Assembly (NCBI GenBank): GCA_002900995.3
Contig: CM035315.1
Span: forward strand, 1,039,967-1,103,966
Source of the DNA: Ganoderma boninense
Taxonomy: Eukaryota; Basidiomycota; Agaricomycetes; Polyporales; Polyporaceae
Reading direction: 5' to 3'
Length of the DNA: 64,000 nucleotides
In this document: piece by piece, positions 22,501 to 35,480 of the stretch
How positions within the stretch are numbered: the stretch's first letter is position 1
Layout of the letters: every line of letters starts with the position of its first letter
Translations under genes and position numbers: made by a program
Notes under the pieces: generated by a model
Told to the model about the DNA's origin: nothing
Databases searched by the model: none
The model's input: the letters and a program-made list of their open reading frames with translations, nothing else

Positions 22501-23354
22501 AGTATGGCAGACAACGATGCGACGAGCCTTGATGGCCGGCCGGGGACATGCTTCACCAGGCAGGTGCCCAAGCTGGAGATGGAGACCGATTTGTCGCAGC
22601 GACGTGCGAACAAAACGTGTGCCATTCCATTCCTGTGTGCATCCTCTATGTTAGTCAGTTGTACGAGGACTCGTCGAGGACATTGGGGGGCTGTATACGC
22701 ACGGATATCCTGTGTAAGGGCTGCTCGGAGTGACACGCGAGGATGCAACTCGAGCAGCGCAAAACGCGTCCGAAACAGTCGTCGCACCGAATCCGCCCGG
22801 CTCGCTGATGGCAGCGATCACAAGTGATCTCCTCTTGGTCGACAGGCTGGTCTCCTCCCGCATAGCTGATGAGTTCATCAAGGAACTCTTGCCGGAAAGA
22901 AAGCCACTCGCGAAGCTTGTTCTGTAGCACAATGAGTCTGAATACAATCATCTTCACGAAGAAAACTCACTGCTGCTCGCAAATCTGGCCTCGATCTCGT
23001 CTTCTTGGTATGTGTGCTCCCTTCGTCATCCTGGAGGACCTCAGCCTCGCTGACAGGGAAGTCCTCCATAATAGATGCCACCGAGTCCTCGAGCTGGATT
23101 GCATCGAGGTCTGGGAGTGGTCGTAGCACGCTCTCCGCGGGATTTGGTATGACATTTCTCCTATGAATACTCCGACCGACTCGACCCGAGGCAGTCGTGG
23201 TGACATTTATGTTCTCAACGGTCTCGGGAGGGGGGTGTGGACTCCGACCGACAGTCCCAGTTCCAGAGGTCTCAGCCTCCGCCGCGCTAGGCTCATCGAG
23301 CACTTTGATGCGAACTTTCTTGGAGTTGGAGGGACGAGTAGCTTTGCGTTTCAT
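19553..23354 (-). pseudogene. KDZ transposase, one premature TGA
   Basis: About ten exons splice with canonical ends. The N-terminus has a nuclear-localisation-like start (MKRKATRPSNSKKVRIK), then the zinc-binding cysteine cluster CDRCHQRAGRIRCDDC followed by CSSCILACH and EWNGTRF. Next come CKCLDP, WFPATTRVPAT and the RNase H-like core: LMMDANFRARC (first Asp), SYDIACQW (second Asp) and TYGEGIESHWSHMNP (Glu). The C-terminal helical region has YEISWIW, AEWARSKARADRW and ILAYLQWKANWW. The codon at 20299-20297 is TGA where the family has Arg (RRI-stop-RVLAAIAEFKRLNVSG); all other exons read in frame. The protein would cut and join the element ends in the nucleus. Its stop at 19553 leaves the last about 235 residues downstream of the TGA. 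Confidence 0.85.
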
Positions 23355-24802
23355 ATGAAATGTAATGAAGTAGAAGTGCGAAAGAGACTGTAGATGAAAG
23401 CGAGACGACTAGGTGCAATGCACGTCCTTCAAGCTTCGCCGTCTGCACTCTTCCCGTTTTGGGCGGGTGAAGCGCTGGAGGAAACATCCCCTCTCCTCGT
23501 TCTTTTTGTGCTACAAAGGCACCTCGGACTGGATTGCTTCAAATAAACTCGGAATGTTAATAAGTAGTAAGTGTATTTTGTAAATGTAAACTCCTTTGGT
23601 CTCTAACGGCCCTCAAATGGGTGCACCAAGTTTGTTCACGACTGACATGGCGAGCGACTCGTCGCATTTCAAGCTCACGCCACCCTTCCTGTTGACGCGC
23701 CCAACACCCATCCGACCTTGTTTCGAGGTTTGCTCTCGCCCGTAATGATGATTCCCGAACGCTGGCTCGCCTTGGCCAATACTACCCGAAACTGACAACT
23801 TCTTTTATTGTATTAGAGCTACCAGTAGGCCCTCAGGCTGTCGTCGTGTGCGGATGTTCAGATTCAGACGTTGCTCATTGTCCATTTCTCAGCCACAGGT
23901 AGTATCCGCTAGAACACTGCACACGCATTTCTAGCTCGCGCGTCCTGGGAGCCTTCAAATTGGAAACCAGGTGCACCCCGGTACGAGACGATCATTAGCA
24001 GGTACGAAGGGTCGAGGCGGAGGGAATCCAAATGCGACTCGGAGCGATCAGCGACTCAGAGCTGCAGACGGTAAGAGCGGTTGCCTGATCACAAAATGTC
24101 GGATGACAGGCATGCCACCGGAAGATCAAGACTGACAGGAAGAGGGTACCACTGGGATTTCATGGGTTACGCTGTGGGAGCTCTACTTATCACCATCCTG
24201 CCTGTCTCGCCGGGCCCGCGGTACCGGATATTGCGGGCAACGTGAACACTAATCTATAAGGTCTGATAATGTTGATACAGCCCGCACCGCACGCCTGTAC
24301 AGGCAAAGGAACAGATCCATCCTGGAGTGGAGCGGAGAATAAGCTAATTTGGGGGACTCGGAGAGGGGAGTGACATCGATCGTCGGGTGAGCGCTTTGCC
24401 GAGGGGGTCGCTGGGTGCATCTGGAGGCCTTGTCCTTGGTACGAATTGAATGAAACTATAATACAGTCAGCTCGGACATTTTCTGCTGAATTTTGTTCCC
24501 GCTGCTCACCTCGGGATGGAGGCCTGTGGACAAGGAGAAAGCCCACAGCAAGAGCCCCGGGCCATGCTCATCAGCCGATCGAGAGCGATAAGGGGCTGCG
24601 ATACAACGGTAAGACAGCTGAAACAAATGAGCAAGTGTGCACATACCTGTTGTGTGCGGATCGGCCAATTTCTGACAACTTCTGTGGAGCCCAACACGGC
24701 GCGCAACCGCTAGCATCTAGTTCTGCTCCCTGTCCCTCGCCATTACCACTCGTCCCCCTCCTGAACCTTGTCGCACGTCGCTCGCTTCCTCACATCTCCT
24801 CC
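23355..24802. other. Divergent intergenic region inside the transposon
   Basis: It lies between the head-to-head transposase and companion gene and presumably holds both promoters. No further gene is recognised. Confidence 0.5.
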
Positions 24803-27682
24803 ATGGGGCATAAAAAGTGGGCCAAGGGCCCTCAGCTTGTGTGGTTGAAGGAACGCCACTCCGCTTTCCGCACAGCGCAGAACGAGAACCGGACGAACGC
24901 CTTCTTCACGTCTACAACCCAGGCGTACTTCGACGAGTTCTACGCGGGCATTGTGGTCCCAAGCGAGGAGCTCGACGAAGCGCAACAGAAGCTACAGGCA
25001 ACCGAAGCCGTGGCCGCTGCCAAGGCCGTCGGGGAAGATGGGAAACCTTTGGACCTGCTGAAGCGCATACAGGTCAGTTCTGTTTTGACATGAGTTGTAG
25101 TTCGCCTACCTCACCTGTCAAATCCATTCATAGCAAGTCCGATGGTGGTTCTATAACCAACGGGTCGGCGCGAAGGAGGACGGTAAGGACGCGATGTTCG
25201 ACTTTAAGCCGAGCAAGCCGAAGAAGCCCGCGCCGTATCAAGCGTACTGGCGGCTGTATACGAAGAAGGTCAATGACACGCTCAGGCCGAAGTACAACGC
25301 TTACCTCGAAAACCTTCCGGAAGGCGAGAAGAAGCGTAGTTGGATCTCCTTCGTGAGTCTGCATGCCACGAAGATGTTGGCGGATGAATCGGCTGCGGTG
25401 AAGGAGGAGGTAGAGAGGTACATGGAGAAGGCGACCGTGGAGCACCCCGGGCTTGATATGTTCACCGCCGCGGAAGAGTCGGATGTAGAAGCGAAAGACT
25501 CGACAGAATACCAAGAGTTACGCAAACGCGCCTTGGAAATCCAAACGTGAGTCATCCGTGAAGTAGTGCTTTCAATCAGTCACTTACCGTGTCAACGAAG
25601 CGCTATAAACGGTCTGCCAAAGGTGCTGAAGAACATCTTGGACGAGATCGAGAGAAAGACGGGTTGGGTTGGGACGATAATGGTCGGCGGGCCGGCGCCG
25701 AACACGGGGAAACTCATGGCTATGATGTGAGTGGAGCAAGCATGCACACAAGCAATGCGAGTGCTTACTGTGGTCTTGGGTGCGGTGCGATCAGTTCACA
25801 CCAAGGCCATACTCTCAACCTCGGGTACGACTTCGGCGAGGCGTCAGGCGGCAAATGGTCATCGGCAGAGGAAGCTTTTAACACGTTCTTAGCGAGCTGT
25901 TATGGTGCGTAGTCCCTTGAGAGTGTTGCTGGTGTCCCTACAAATTCAAACGCGATGAATGTAGCCCCAGAGATGCGAAAGAAATTGAGCGATGCGTACC
26001 TTGGAATCCAGACGTCCCCTACTGCCGCGGCGGTCCAGCCCCCAACCAGCGTAACACCGGCCCTTCCTCCCAGTGAGCCGACCGCACCCTCTACTGCTCC
26101 CCAGAGTCTTCTCCCTCCGAACACGCCCGATCCCTCTTCCCTACGCGCCATCTCCCACTCTCAGTCGATGCCCGCCAAACAACTTGAAGTCGCGACTCGG
26201 CCGGCGAGAACGACGCCGGACGTGACAGAGGGAAACACAGCCACCAAGAACGACACAAGCGGCGAGGACGAGTCCTCCGAGACAGAGTCGGCTGGCGAGC
26301 CCAAGATGTCGTACGACGAGATGGTGTTGGCACGGCAGGCGGAGGTTCGGGCTCATATGGCGAGCAAGGGCTTCGAGGTGAAGCAGGCGGCGGCTGCGCT
26401 GAAGAAGGCAATAAAGAAGCCCCGTGCGTCACGCCGGAAGTTGGACTCGAGCACTCCCACGGAGAAGGACCCAGGTGAGCGTCCTCAAACACGGTCGGCT
26501 ACCGCAGCAAACTCGTCGACCACCATTCCCCACTCGTCGACCACCATTCCCCACTCGTCGACCACCATTCCCCACTCGTCGACCACCATTCCCCCTCCCC
26601 CGAGCACGGACACCGTCGCTCAACAACCTACTACACCTCTGTCAGCGAGCGGACCTGACCTGGCGTCGACCGTCACGATCGTAGCTCCGCTTCCTCGGAC
26701 CACCGACACTGCGACTGCCACGGGCTCTGAGTCCGAGTCTCTGGTCCTTCCTTCAGCTCAAAACGAGTCTGCTGCCTCCATTCTCCCGCTGGATGCACCC
26801 CTCACTGCCTTGCCCGATTCGCAGTCGAAGACAGATCCCCTGCCGATATACCCCACCCTCGGATGCGACAACTTCGTCAGCTCTGACGGCGCGCCTACAT
26901 CGCTTCCATCCGGAGCCGTCGCCAAAGCTATCCCGCCCGACACTACCGTGCCCGGAACGTCCGCCGACTCGCATGGCACTGGCGAAGGAACACCTCCAAC
27001 TCCGAGCGCGACATTCAAGATCATCGACCAGAATGCTGCGCCTTATGTTCAGGACGCACTTCAATACTTGATGCTCATCGAGAGTGGCGGGAGCGAGTTC
27101 GACGAGTTAGTCGAACTCTGGCAGAAGTTCGAACAGCTGACAGGTTATCCGAGTGGACAAGTGAGTTCATCGTACCATTGTTTCGTGGTGCGTGTACTGA
27201 TGAACTGAATGTGGCCATTGTAGAAGCCCGAGCACCGTCTTGCCATGAACCTCCGACCGGATGAGATCAGGCAGTGGATGAAAGAGCACCGCAGCTACGA
27301 GAGCCTTCCGGTGATCGAGCCTGAGGTTTTCGGCCCCTCTTGGACGTCGTGGTGGACCTCCCTCCAACCTCGCTGCCGCGTGAACGAGGACGAGCCGTGG
27401 CCTCCGGCACGAATCGAGCCTGATGAGCGGGTGGAGTGGGACTCGCTGTGGCGCGGGGGCCCCAACGGTCTGTTCCTAGTGGTCCTCAGTCTCGCATGGT
27501 GGCTGTGGGCCGCCAGTGAGAATGACGAGCCTCTGGAAGATGTGTTTGAGGCAATCACTGATGTCGTATGGGTTCTGCGTCTCGCTGTTGAGTCCTCGAC
27601 GCGTCTCGTCGGCCAGAAGCGCTCAGTCCAGGAGGCGGGTGAGGAGGCTGCTACTATCAACAAGCGTGTGCGCCTCGAGTAG
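24803..27682 (+). CDS. KDZ-associated companion protein, unknown function
   Basis: ATG at 24803 opens MGHKKWAKGPQ. Exons join in frame through canonical introns (about 25073-25132, 25547-25609, 25727-25796, 25909-25969, 27159-27222) to a TAG at 27680. The N-terminal part is helical and charged with a conserved-looking RWWFYNQRVG (about 25140). The middle has PYQAYWRLYTKKV and a long Glu/Lys segment, then TGWVGTIMVGGPAPNTG (about 25660-25715) and SHQGHTLNLGYDF. A Ser/Thr/Pro-rich linker includes four SSTTIPH repeats. The C-terminus is Trp-rich and acidic (WTSWWTSL, LSLAWWLW). I recall proteins with the same order (R..WF.N block, then TGW...GGP) beside KDZ transposases in agaricomycetes. Function is not known; a helper in targeting or regulation is inference. 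No nonsense or frameshift is seen, in contrast to the transposase. Confidence 0.75.
26513..26595 (+). repeat. 21-bp tandem repeat encoding SSTTIPH
   Basis: Four near-identical 21-bp units (TCGTCGACCACCATTCCCCAC), the last diverging after CATTCCCC. It sits in the low-complexity linker of the companion gene and keeps the reading frame. Confidence 0.85.
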
Positions 27683-28091
27683 GTTACAGCAGTGATATAC
27701 ATTTGCGTGTGCCTCGTGAGTTCAAATATCCAGTACAATGTTTTTTGGCAACGCACCCTCGCTAGTATAGCATCTGCCTTTTACACTACCATCGCTGTTA
27801 TTGCATTTATGAGACTTGTTATAAATGTACTTCGCGCCAGTGTTATTGGTAACAATGTGTTGTCATTGCCTGTTCAATAGACGGAACATAGAGGTGCACT
27901 TGACGCTGGTAAACAGGTTGTATCTCTGTACTAACAATCTACTACTAATTCAGCCTTCGAGAGGTCTAACAATTGCGTTGTCTGCCTTGTTACAATGAGT
28001 TCACAATGACGTATGTGTGTGGATCTAACAGCCAAGTAACAATTCCCTGACAATTAGGCTGCTGAGAGATTGATTAATTGTAACACGGCAG
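27683..28091. other. Right inner flank of the transposon
   Basis: AT-rich DNA between the companion gene and the right inverted repeat, with scattered TAACAAT words. No gene seen. Confidence 0.5.
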
Positions 28092-28820
28092 TACCCTGTA
28101 ACAATATTCTAACAACCACAATTGTAACAAAGTGCTAACAATTTCAAGAACAGCCAGCTAACAACTCTCCAAAAATAAGCCTTCCAGTGCTATAACAATT
28201 CTGTAACAATAGCCTCACAATGTGCTGACAATTGAGTAACAATTCCGCTAGCAGTGTAACAATTCTGTAACAATAGCCTCACAATGTGCTGACAACTGAG
28301 TAACAATTCTGCAAAATGTGCCTTCCAGCCACTGTAACAATGTCCTAACAATCTGAGCCAAATTTGAAGTCTTAAGATTGTAACAATGTTCTAACAATCC
28401 TAATGAATCTGTGCAAGGGCCATCAAACAACCTACCTAACAACAGTTGTGAAAGCGGCCTGACAATGGTCTAACAAGCTCTCCCGCTGCTCTCATAATAG
28501 TTGTAACAATGCCCAATACAATTGTTATTAATATTGTAACAATGTTCTAACAATCCTAATGAATCTGTGCAAGGGCCATCAAACAACCTACCTAACAACA
28601 GTTGTGAAAGCGGCCTGACAATGGTCTAACAAGCTCTCCCGCTGCTCTCATAATAGTTGTAACAATGCCCAATACAATTGTTACAATGGCTTGTAACTCT
28701 TCCCTCAGCCATTGTTTGAATATACCAAGGTTGTGTGTTGTTATTAGCTTGGCCTATAATCACACACAAGCCTGCCCAGTGTACTGGTTATATTGTAACA
28801 ATATGTGGAAACTACAGGTG
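28092..28820. repeat. Right terminal inverted repeat, 729 bp
   Basis: Reverse complement of 18826-19396 plus one 156-bp tandem duplication and a 2-bp insertion. It ends CTACAGGTG at 28820, directly against the second CTAGTTT. Confidence 0.9.
28378..28689. repeat. 156-bp tandem duplication inside the right TIR
   Basis: The sequence from TAACAATGTTCTAAC at 28381 recurs at 28537 with a constant 156-bp offset and runs on to about 28689. The left TIR has a single copy, so the duplication arose after the ends were equalised. Confidence 0.85.
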
Positions 28821-28827
28821 CTAGTTT
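28821..28827. repeat. Right target site duplication CTAGTTT
   Basis: Direct copy of 18819-18825. Removing the element and one copy restores the sequence of copies A and B exactly. Confidence 0.9.
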
Positions 28828-29746
28828 GATCAAGATCACTTCGGTCCCGGAGGTCCTGCCGGCCTCTTCGCCTAACTCGCCCAGTATGTTTGACGTCGGG
28901 ATGTCCAGTTATCACAGGTTGACCAAAGATTCCAGTGGATTGGGTGGTCTGCCTACCCGGAGAGTTGGTAGACCCAACCCGCAATCGTACGATGAGTACT
29001 TCAAAGCCTACAGCGTCGCAATGCTGCCTGGCCGCCCTCGAGAGAATGTCAGCTATGGTGGAAAGAGTACGTCCAGCACCACTTGATCTCCCGTGGTCAT
29101 ACAATTCCAACAACACCTAGTCGTCATGCCTCCAACCTCGCTTGCCAATCTTACAAACATGGGCCTAGAGTCCCCTTGGATGTTTAAGCTCCGCAACCCT
29201 GCTAACCCAGCAGCGCTATTCATGACGGCGTCCTCGAGTTTATTGCTGAAGAGGAATGCGTCCACCTGCCCCATTGGATGATGAGGACCCTACGCTCGGA
29301 AGAGGGCGATCCCATCCGTATTACTGGCTGCGAGCTCCAGAAAGGCAAGCTAGTAAAGCTCCGGGCACAGACAGTCGACTTCTCGACGTCTCGGACCCCA
29401 AGGCCGTGTACGTGAACCGATTCTTTCATGAGCTTGCATAGCGCTCATGACGTTGTTACAGCCTCGAACAAGCTTTTCGGAACTTCTCCGCGCTCACACA
29501 AGGGGACATCATCGAGATCTCGTACAATACAATGTATTCGGCCTTCTTGTGATGGAGACTAAACCTGGCAGCGAGGCATCAGTGTCCTCGACACAGATCT
29601 CGAAGTCGACTTGGCCGCTCCTGTAGGCCACGTCGAACCAGAACGACCTAAGGCTGCGCCTCAAACCACCATGGCCTCTAAGCTCAACATTGATCTCAGC
29701 TCCTCCACTCCGGGGTCGTCACGCCCGTCATCCTCCATGGTTGGTG
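28821..29746 (+). pseudogene. UFD1: UFD1 copy C, 5-prime part, broken by contig end
   Basis: Reverse-complement match to 16887-17815 (929 bp) with three one-base deletions: TTT to TT near 29379, a lost C near 29538, and GGG to GG near 29576. The start codon is at 28886, about 60 bp after the transposon end, so the insertion separates UFD1 from its upstream region but does not enter the coding sequence. The copy shares the B-specific base and the frameshift after NPANPAA. The gene is cut by the gap at 29747. Confidence 0.85.
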
Positions 29747-29846
29747 NNNNNNNNNNNNNNNNNNNNNNNNNNNNNNNNNNNNNNNNNNNNNNNNNNNNNN
29801 NNNNNNNNNNNNNNNNNNNNNNNNNNNNNNNNNNNNNNNNNNNNNN
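29747..29846. other. Assembly gap (100 N)
   Basis: Exactly 100 N. UFD1 homology reaches the gap from the left; the sequence to the right is unrelated to UFD1. Confidence 0.99.
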
Positions 29847-32484
29847 AGACACGACGACTGAGACTCAGCCGAACACGAGTGTGTCTGAACGACACCACAA
29901 GGTCCTGAACCTCGCGTCGCTGGTGTGCACGACGTTTCGAGAGGCACGGCCCAACTCACTCACCTCCCACATAATGACGACCACGCACTAATCTGTCTAT
30001 TACACAAGAGTAATCCTTCCCCGTCAAGTCATCTACGCCTTCTTGCTCGTAAGTCCAACCAATTTTTGCCGATAAATCGTCCATTGATGTGTGCTGACAT
30101 CCCTCAAGGATGCTCTAGGTGGACATGATACGGTCACATTATCTCGTAATTGTCCTGTATACACTGGCGGGACCACGCGAAATCGGAGAGTGTGGCCCCT
30201 ACTCGAAGCCAATTACCACTGCGAAGGTGTTTCGTTGTATCAATCATGTGTTCGTCACATGCATTTTTTGCCTGTGCCATATCACCAACCATTTCGACAT
30301 GCTTTATGAAAGGGATCATACCACCTGGTACTCACCACCTTCAACAGATACACCCGCTACATTCCCCTACATGTTTTGCCGACGCATCCGCATCTAAGGG
30401 ACTAAACAAATAAGACTCTTATCCGCTAACTAGTATGTTCAGCTTTTTTCTACAGCGACACGCTGGGTTTCACTCGGTACTGGCTTTCTCATACTCGTTC
30501 GATCTGAACCTCAATTGTATCATCTCCTCAGCCCAATTCTCTCCCACTTACACTTTCTGAACTTCTTTTACTTCCAGAGTTCCCGATTAGGCGCTGCGAG
30601 AACATCGTCAACACGTACATGCAAAACGTCCACATTTGCCTCAGCATCCTCTCAACCTGTGCTGACAGCCGACGCCCAAGCACGCCTGTGTCTACTTCGA
30701 TATCCCTCTCTTGCAGCCTCTAGAGGATACCCCTACGCTCCACGGCTATGGCGACCTCCGGGACTTCGCGTGCTCGTTGCCGGTTCGCTGTCTCGTCTTC
30801 CTCTCGCTGTGGTACTCTTGTTTCCCTCAAAAAGCCGATCCGCTTCCCTCGCGCCGGCCGACAGCCGACCTACTGCAAGAACCATCAGCGCGCAGTGCTT
30901 GCAGTCAAGGCTTTCTTGCTGCACAAGAAGTCGCGGTCCCGCACAATCGCGTTCAAACGTTCGCGGCCTCGCAAACTCTTCTACTAGTCTTTTTCACAAT
31001 TCATATTCGTCCAGCGTATATACCAAACGGTCTCGAGCCAACTACTCAGATCGCATTGCGTTCCGCAATGTCGCTTCCTATACTGCCCTCTGACGGGCCG
31101 GGATACATTTACGCACTCGAACTCGCGGGTAAGTGCTGCAGCGGCCCGGCTCCGCCTTACAGGCCCAGATATTCCTGTCACAGACACGTCTCGTCCCGAC
31201 TTGATTCGAATCAAAGTCGGCCGCTCTATCGACGTCCAAAACTGACTGTATCAACACTGCAACCGGTGCCCCTCGTCCAAGCCTAAGCTGCTTGGATACT
31301 TTCCGGCGTGTACTCTGTCGCGCCGGTCGCCTGCGGTAGCGTTTTGCGACCGCCTCGAGCGGCTCGTCCATATCGAGCTTGCCGAGCTCTCCGCGCGATC
31401 GTACCCCCCTGCGCGTGGCTCTCCGCGCACTCCCTGTGTAGACTGTTAGTGCGCCACAATGTCTTGGCCCGCACATCGTCTAACCCGCTTACAGGCGGCA
31501 CGAAGCACACTGAGATATTCACCTTCAAGCGACTACAGGGAAGAAAACGCGGTAAAGAATGGTCTATCATTATCCGCCCTGTCATAGAAAGATGGGCGCG
31601 TTTGGTGCAGTGCATGGTATAGTTACGCGAATGCAATTTGAATGATCGACGCGGATATAAACGACCGCAGTGCGCAGATCGCTATCTTGCCTAAAAATAT
31701 TTCCAACGTTTCAGCCCATGTTTGGCACACCGACCATCATGCTCTAGATCTAATACTCAGTGAGTCGCCGCCTTAATACAATTAGCCTAGCGCTGCGCGC
31801 TGCGGGCCACCTCCACCTTGATGGACTTGCGAACGCACCCCACTTGGTACTCCCGTATTGAGTAGATCTCCCGTGAGCGCAAGGCCTTACCGGCCTTACC
31901 TCGCAACACTGAGGCGTCCGCATTCACCTACCGCAAGCTCCGCCACCTTTTGGAAGACAAACTGGGGCAGACACCCCTCACAACCATGTCCATATTCGCC
32001 TACCTCCAAATACATCCTTCCGCCATCCTCTCTTGATCCCACAATCCTGGGTTTGCCCGAATCCCGACATGCTACAGCAACACAATGGCAGGGTCCCGAC
32101 CGTCGACAAAGGCTGGCTGGTGAAGAACGATTACTGGAGGCTGTATCCTGCGAACTGGGAGAGCCCCTCGGAGTGGTGCTTCTATGTGAAGGAGTGGTAG
32201 ACACGGGAAAGGAGTGTCTAGATTTTGACGGCCGTCCTGACCTTGCCTTGACATTCGATGCGCCAGTGCACCATGTACCTTTCCAGCTCCTTGGACCGCA
32301 GGCTCTATCAGGGACATAAACCATGCCACGATACCATATTCATTTTGAGAAACAGGAATCCGCGAATTTTGACGGTCATTTCCGGGTCAAGAGGCCAGCA
32401 TACAAGGGACAAAACCACAGCCGTTCACTCCTACTCCCCCGTCCCCGCCCCAACTCACTCTAAGCTTCTACCAGGACCTCCCTC
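29847..32484. other. Relic-like DNA, no gene recognised
   Basis: Several frames of 100-190 codons overlap on both strands (for example 30515-31286 and 31858-32319) but none has a recognisable domain or convincing exon pattern. Some may be decayed genes like their neighbours. Confidence 0.4.
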
Positions 32485-34130
<1,646 letters not shown>

Positions 34131-35206
34131 GCGCTCTTGACGTGCAGCCTTCCCCTGGTGCCTGGCCATCGACCATACCTACTTACGATGGTGGCCGCCA
34201 TACGGCGCTTAGTTGGTAAGGGACAGTGCTCGTATAATGCCGCTCGTATCGTTCGTATAATGCCGTATTAAATGAAGGCATCGCGCTGTGTGTATGCGCC
34301 GTCTACTACAGACACGACGCTCGCGAGCCTCGTGTCCCGCAGGGTCCACTCGTAGGAGAAATAGGGTACGAGGCATCCGCTCGACCTTCCTCCTCTCCGA
34401 ACCGTGCGGGCGGAAGATCCTCCGGGTTTGCCTCGAGAACCGCGACAGACTCACCCAATGGCATCAAGAAGACGGATGTCGAACTGGAGGTCGCCCTGCG
34501 CTGTCTACCCGCGCAAGATCCGCGCGAGTTCCACGGACGCGACCGTCAGTGCGGGCCTAATTAGCGTGTCGTCGGAGGCCATGCCAGCTGGAAGATATCT
34601 GTACAAAGCTCTGGGAGGTCCAGAAGAACATGAGAAGAGTCCGAGAAGGGAAAGCTTCGAGGTCGGGGAGTGTCCAGTACTTAGACGCTGAAAGCGACCT
34701 TCCCGCTGTGTCGGAGTTGCCGCGGCCGAGCACAGCAAATGCCAAACACGTACCTACTCCTGCATTGGTGCAAATCGCAACCCTCTTACACTTCGCCATC
34801 TAGCAGCTCTCCGCATCACAAGAAAAAGAAATTATCTGTCCTACTTCTACGCACCGCTCTTAGATCTCAGCGCATGCCTCGCATGACCACAGTGGTACTC
34901 AAACATCTGTTTACAGATCGCCACCGCCAAACCCCTGCAGGGGACTTGGAGCCATAAGAATGCTAGCCACAGCGCAGACCGTTCCTGCGCTCGTTGCTGA
35001 CGTAGCAGCCAGCTTCTGCAGCTCATATTCACTACCAGCCATTCGGAATCCGTGTGAAGGCATTCACCTCTCATCGAGTAGGTGTCGTTTCCCGCCCGCC
35101 CTCTGACCTCTCAACTTACCACAATCATCCCACCATTCATCCCCCTCCTCCGCCTTCGTTGCAGCGCTGAGTTCCTGCGATGCAACCGGTTGGAGACGTT
35201 CTTTAA
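34131..35206. other. Intergenic or relic, nothing recognised
   Basis: A minus-strand stretch near 34500-34590 opens with a Met and has coding-like composition before a TAG, then continues to a possible GTGAGT donor. I cannot assign it. Confidence 0.35.
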
Positions 35207-35480
35207 CATGGAATGCGTCATCCCGCCGATGCTCTCCAAACCGGGCCACGAGTACACCTGGATATGCCCGCCATGCTCGCGGGCGCACGGGAGGTCGACC
35301 TCGAGAAGCACCGCATGCGGCACCACATGCCCACAGTGGCGCCAAAGACAAAGACGAATATACAGCCAACACGGGGGCAGGGTGCACCGTTGAAGGACCG
35401 TATACTCGCGGAGAAGGAGAGCGTGAGGATCATTCACTTCAAGATGTGGCCCTTCCGCTACTTTGGGCGAGTTCGTCTGC
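35207..35480 (+). pseudogene. Fragment resembling a PHD/BAH chromatin protein
   Basis: Across two frames the plus strand reads FFNMECVIPPM, SKPGHEYTWICPPCSRAH, a basic linker, then LAEKES and HFKMWPFRYFG. The C-P-P-C-S pattern after a Trp fits the end of a PHD finger, and the phrase KMWPFRYFG resembles fungal BAH/PHD (Snt2-like) proteins from memory. No start, stop or flanking exons are evident and a frame change is needed, so at most this is a remnant. Confidence 0.35.

Larger units (their letters stand above)
18826..28820. mobile_element. KDZ-type DNA transposon, 9,995 bp
   Basis: The element is defined by three independent signs: a 7-bp target duplication, long terminal inverted repeats beginning CACCTGTAGTTTCCAC, and two empty sites at the homologous position in copies A and B. 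It carries a minus-strand KDZ (Kyakuja-Dileera-Zisupton) transposase and a plus-strand companion gene of unknown function, transcribed divergently from a 1.45-kb centre. The subterminal regions are packed with TTGTTACAAT-like motifs. It belongs to the class described from fungal genomes with cysteine-cluster (CxC) transposases. One in-frame stop in the transposase means this copy is probably not autonomous. Confidence 0.9.

Noticed and set aside
24817..25356. Alternative 179-codon frame at the start of the KDZ companion gene
   Set aside because: It is out of frame with the spliced protein whose exons join cleanly, and it reads through an intron.
18593..29746. A genuine 1.1-kb inverted duplication of UFD1
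   Set aside because: The match extends exactly to the contig end and the intervening joins are N gaps, so an assembly or haplotype explanation is simpler.
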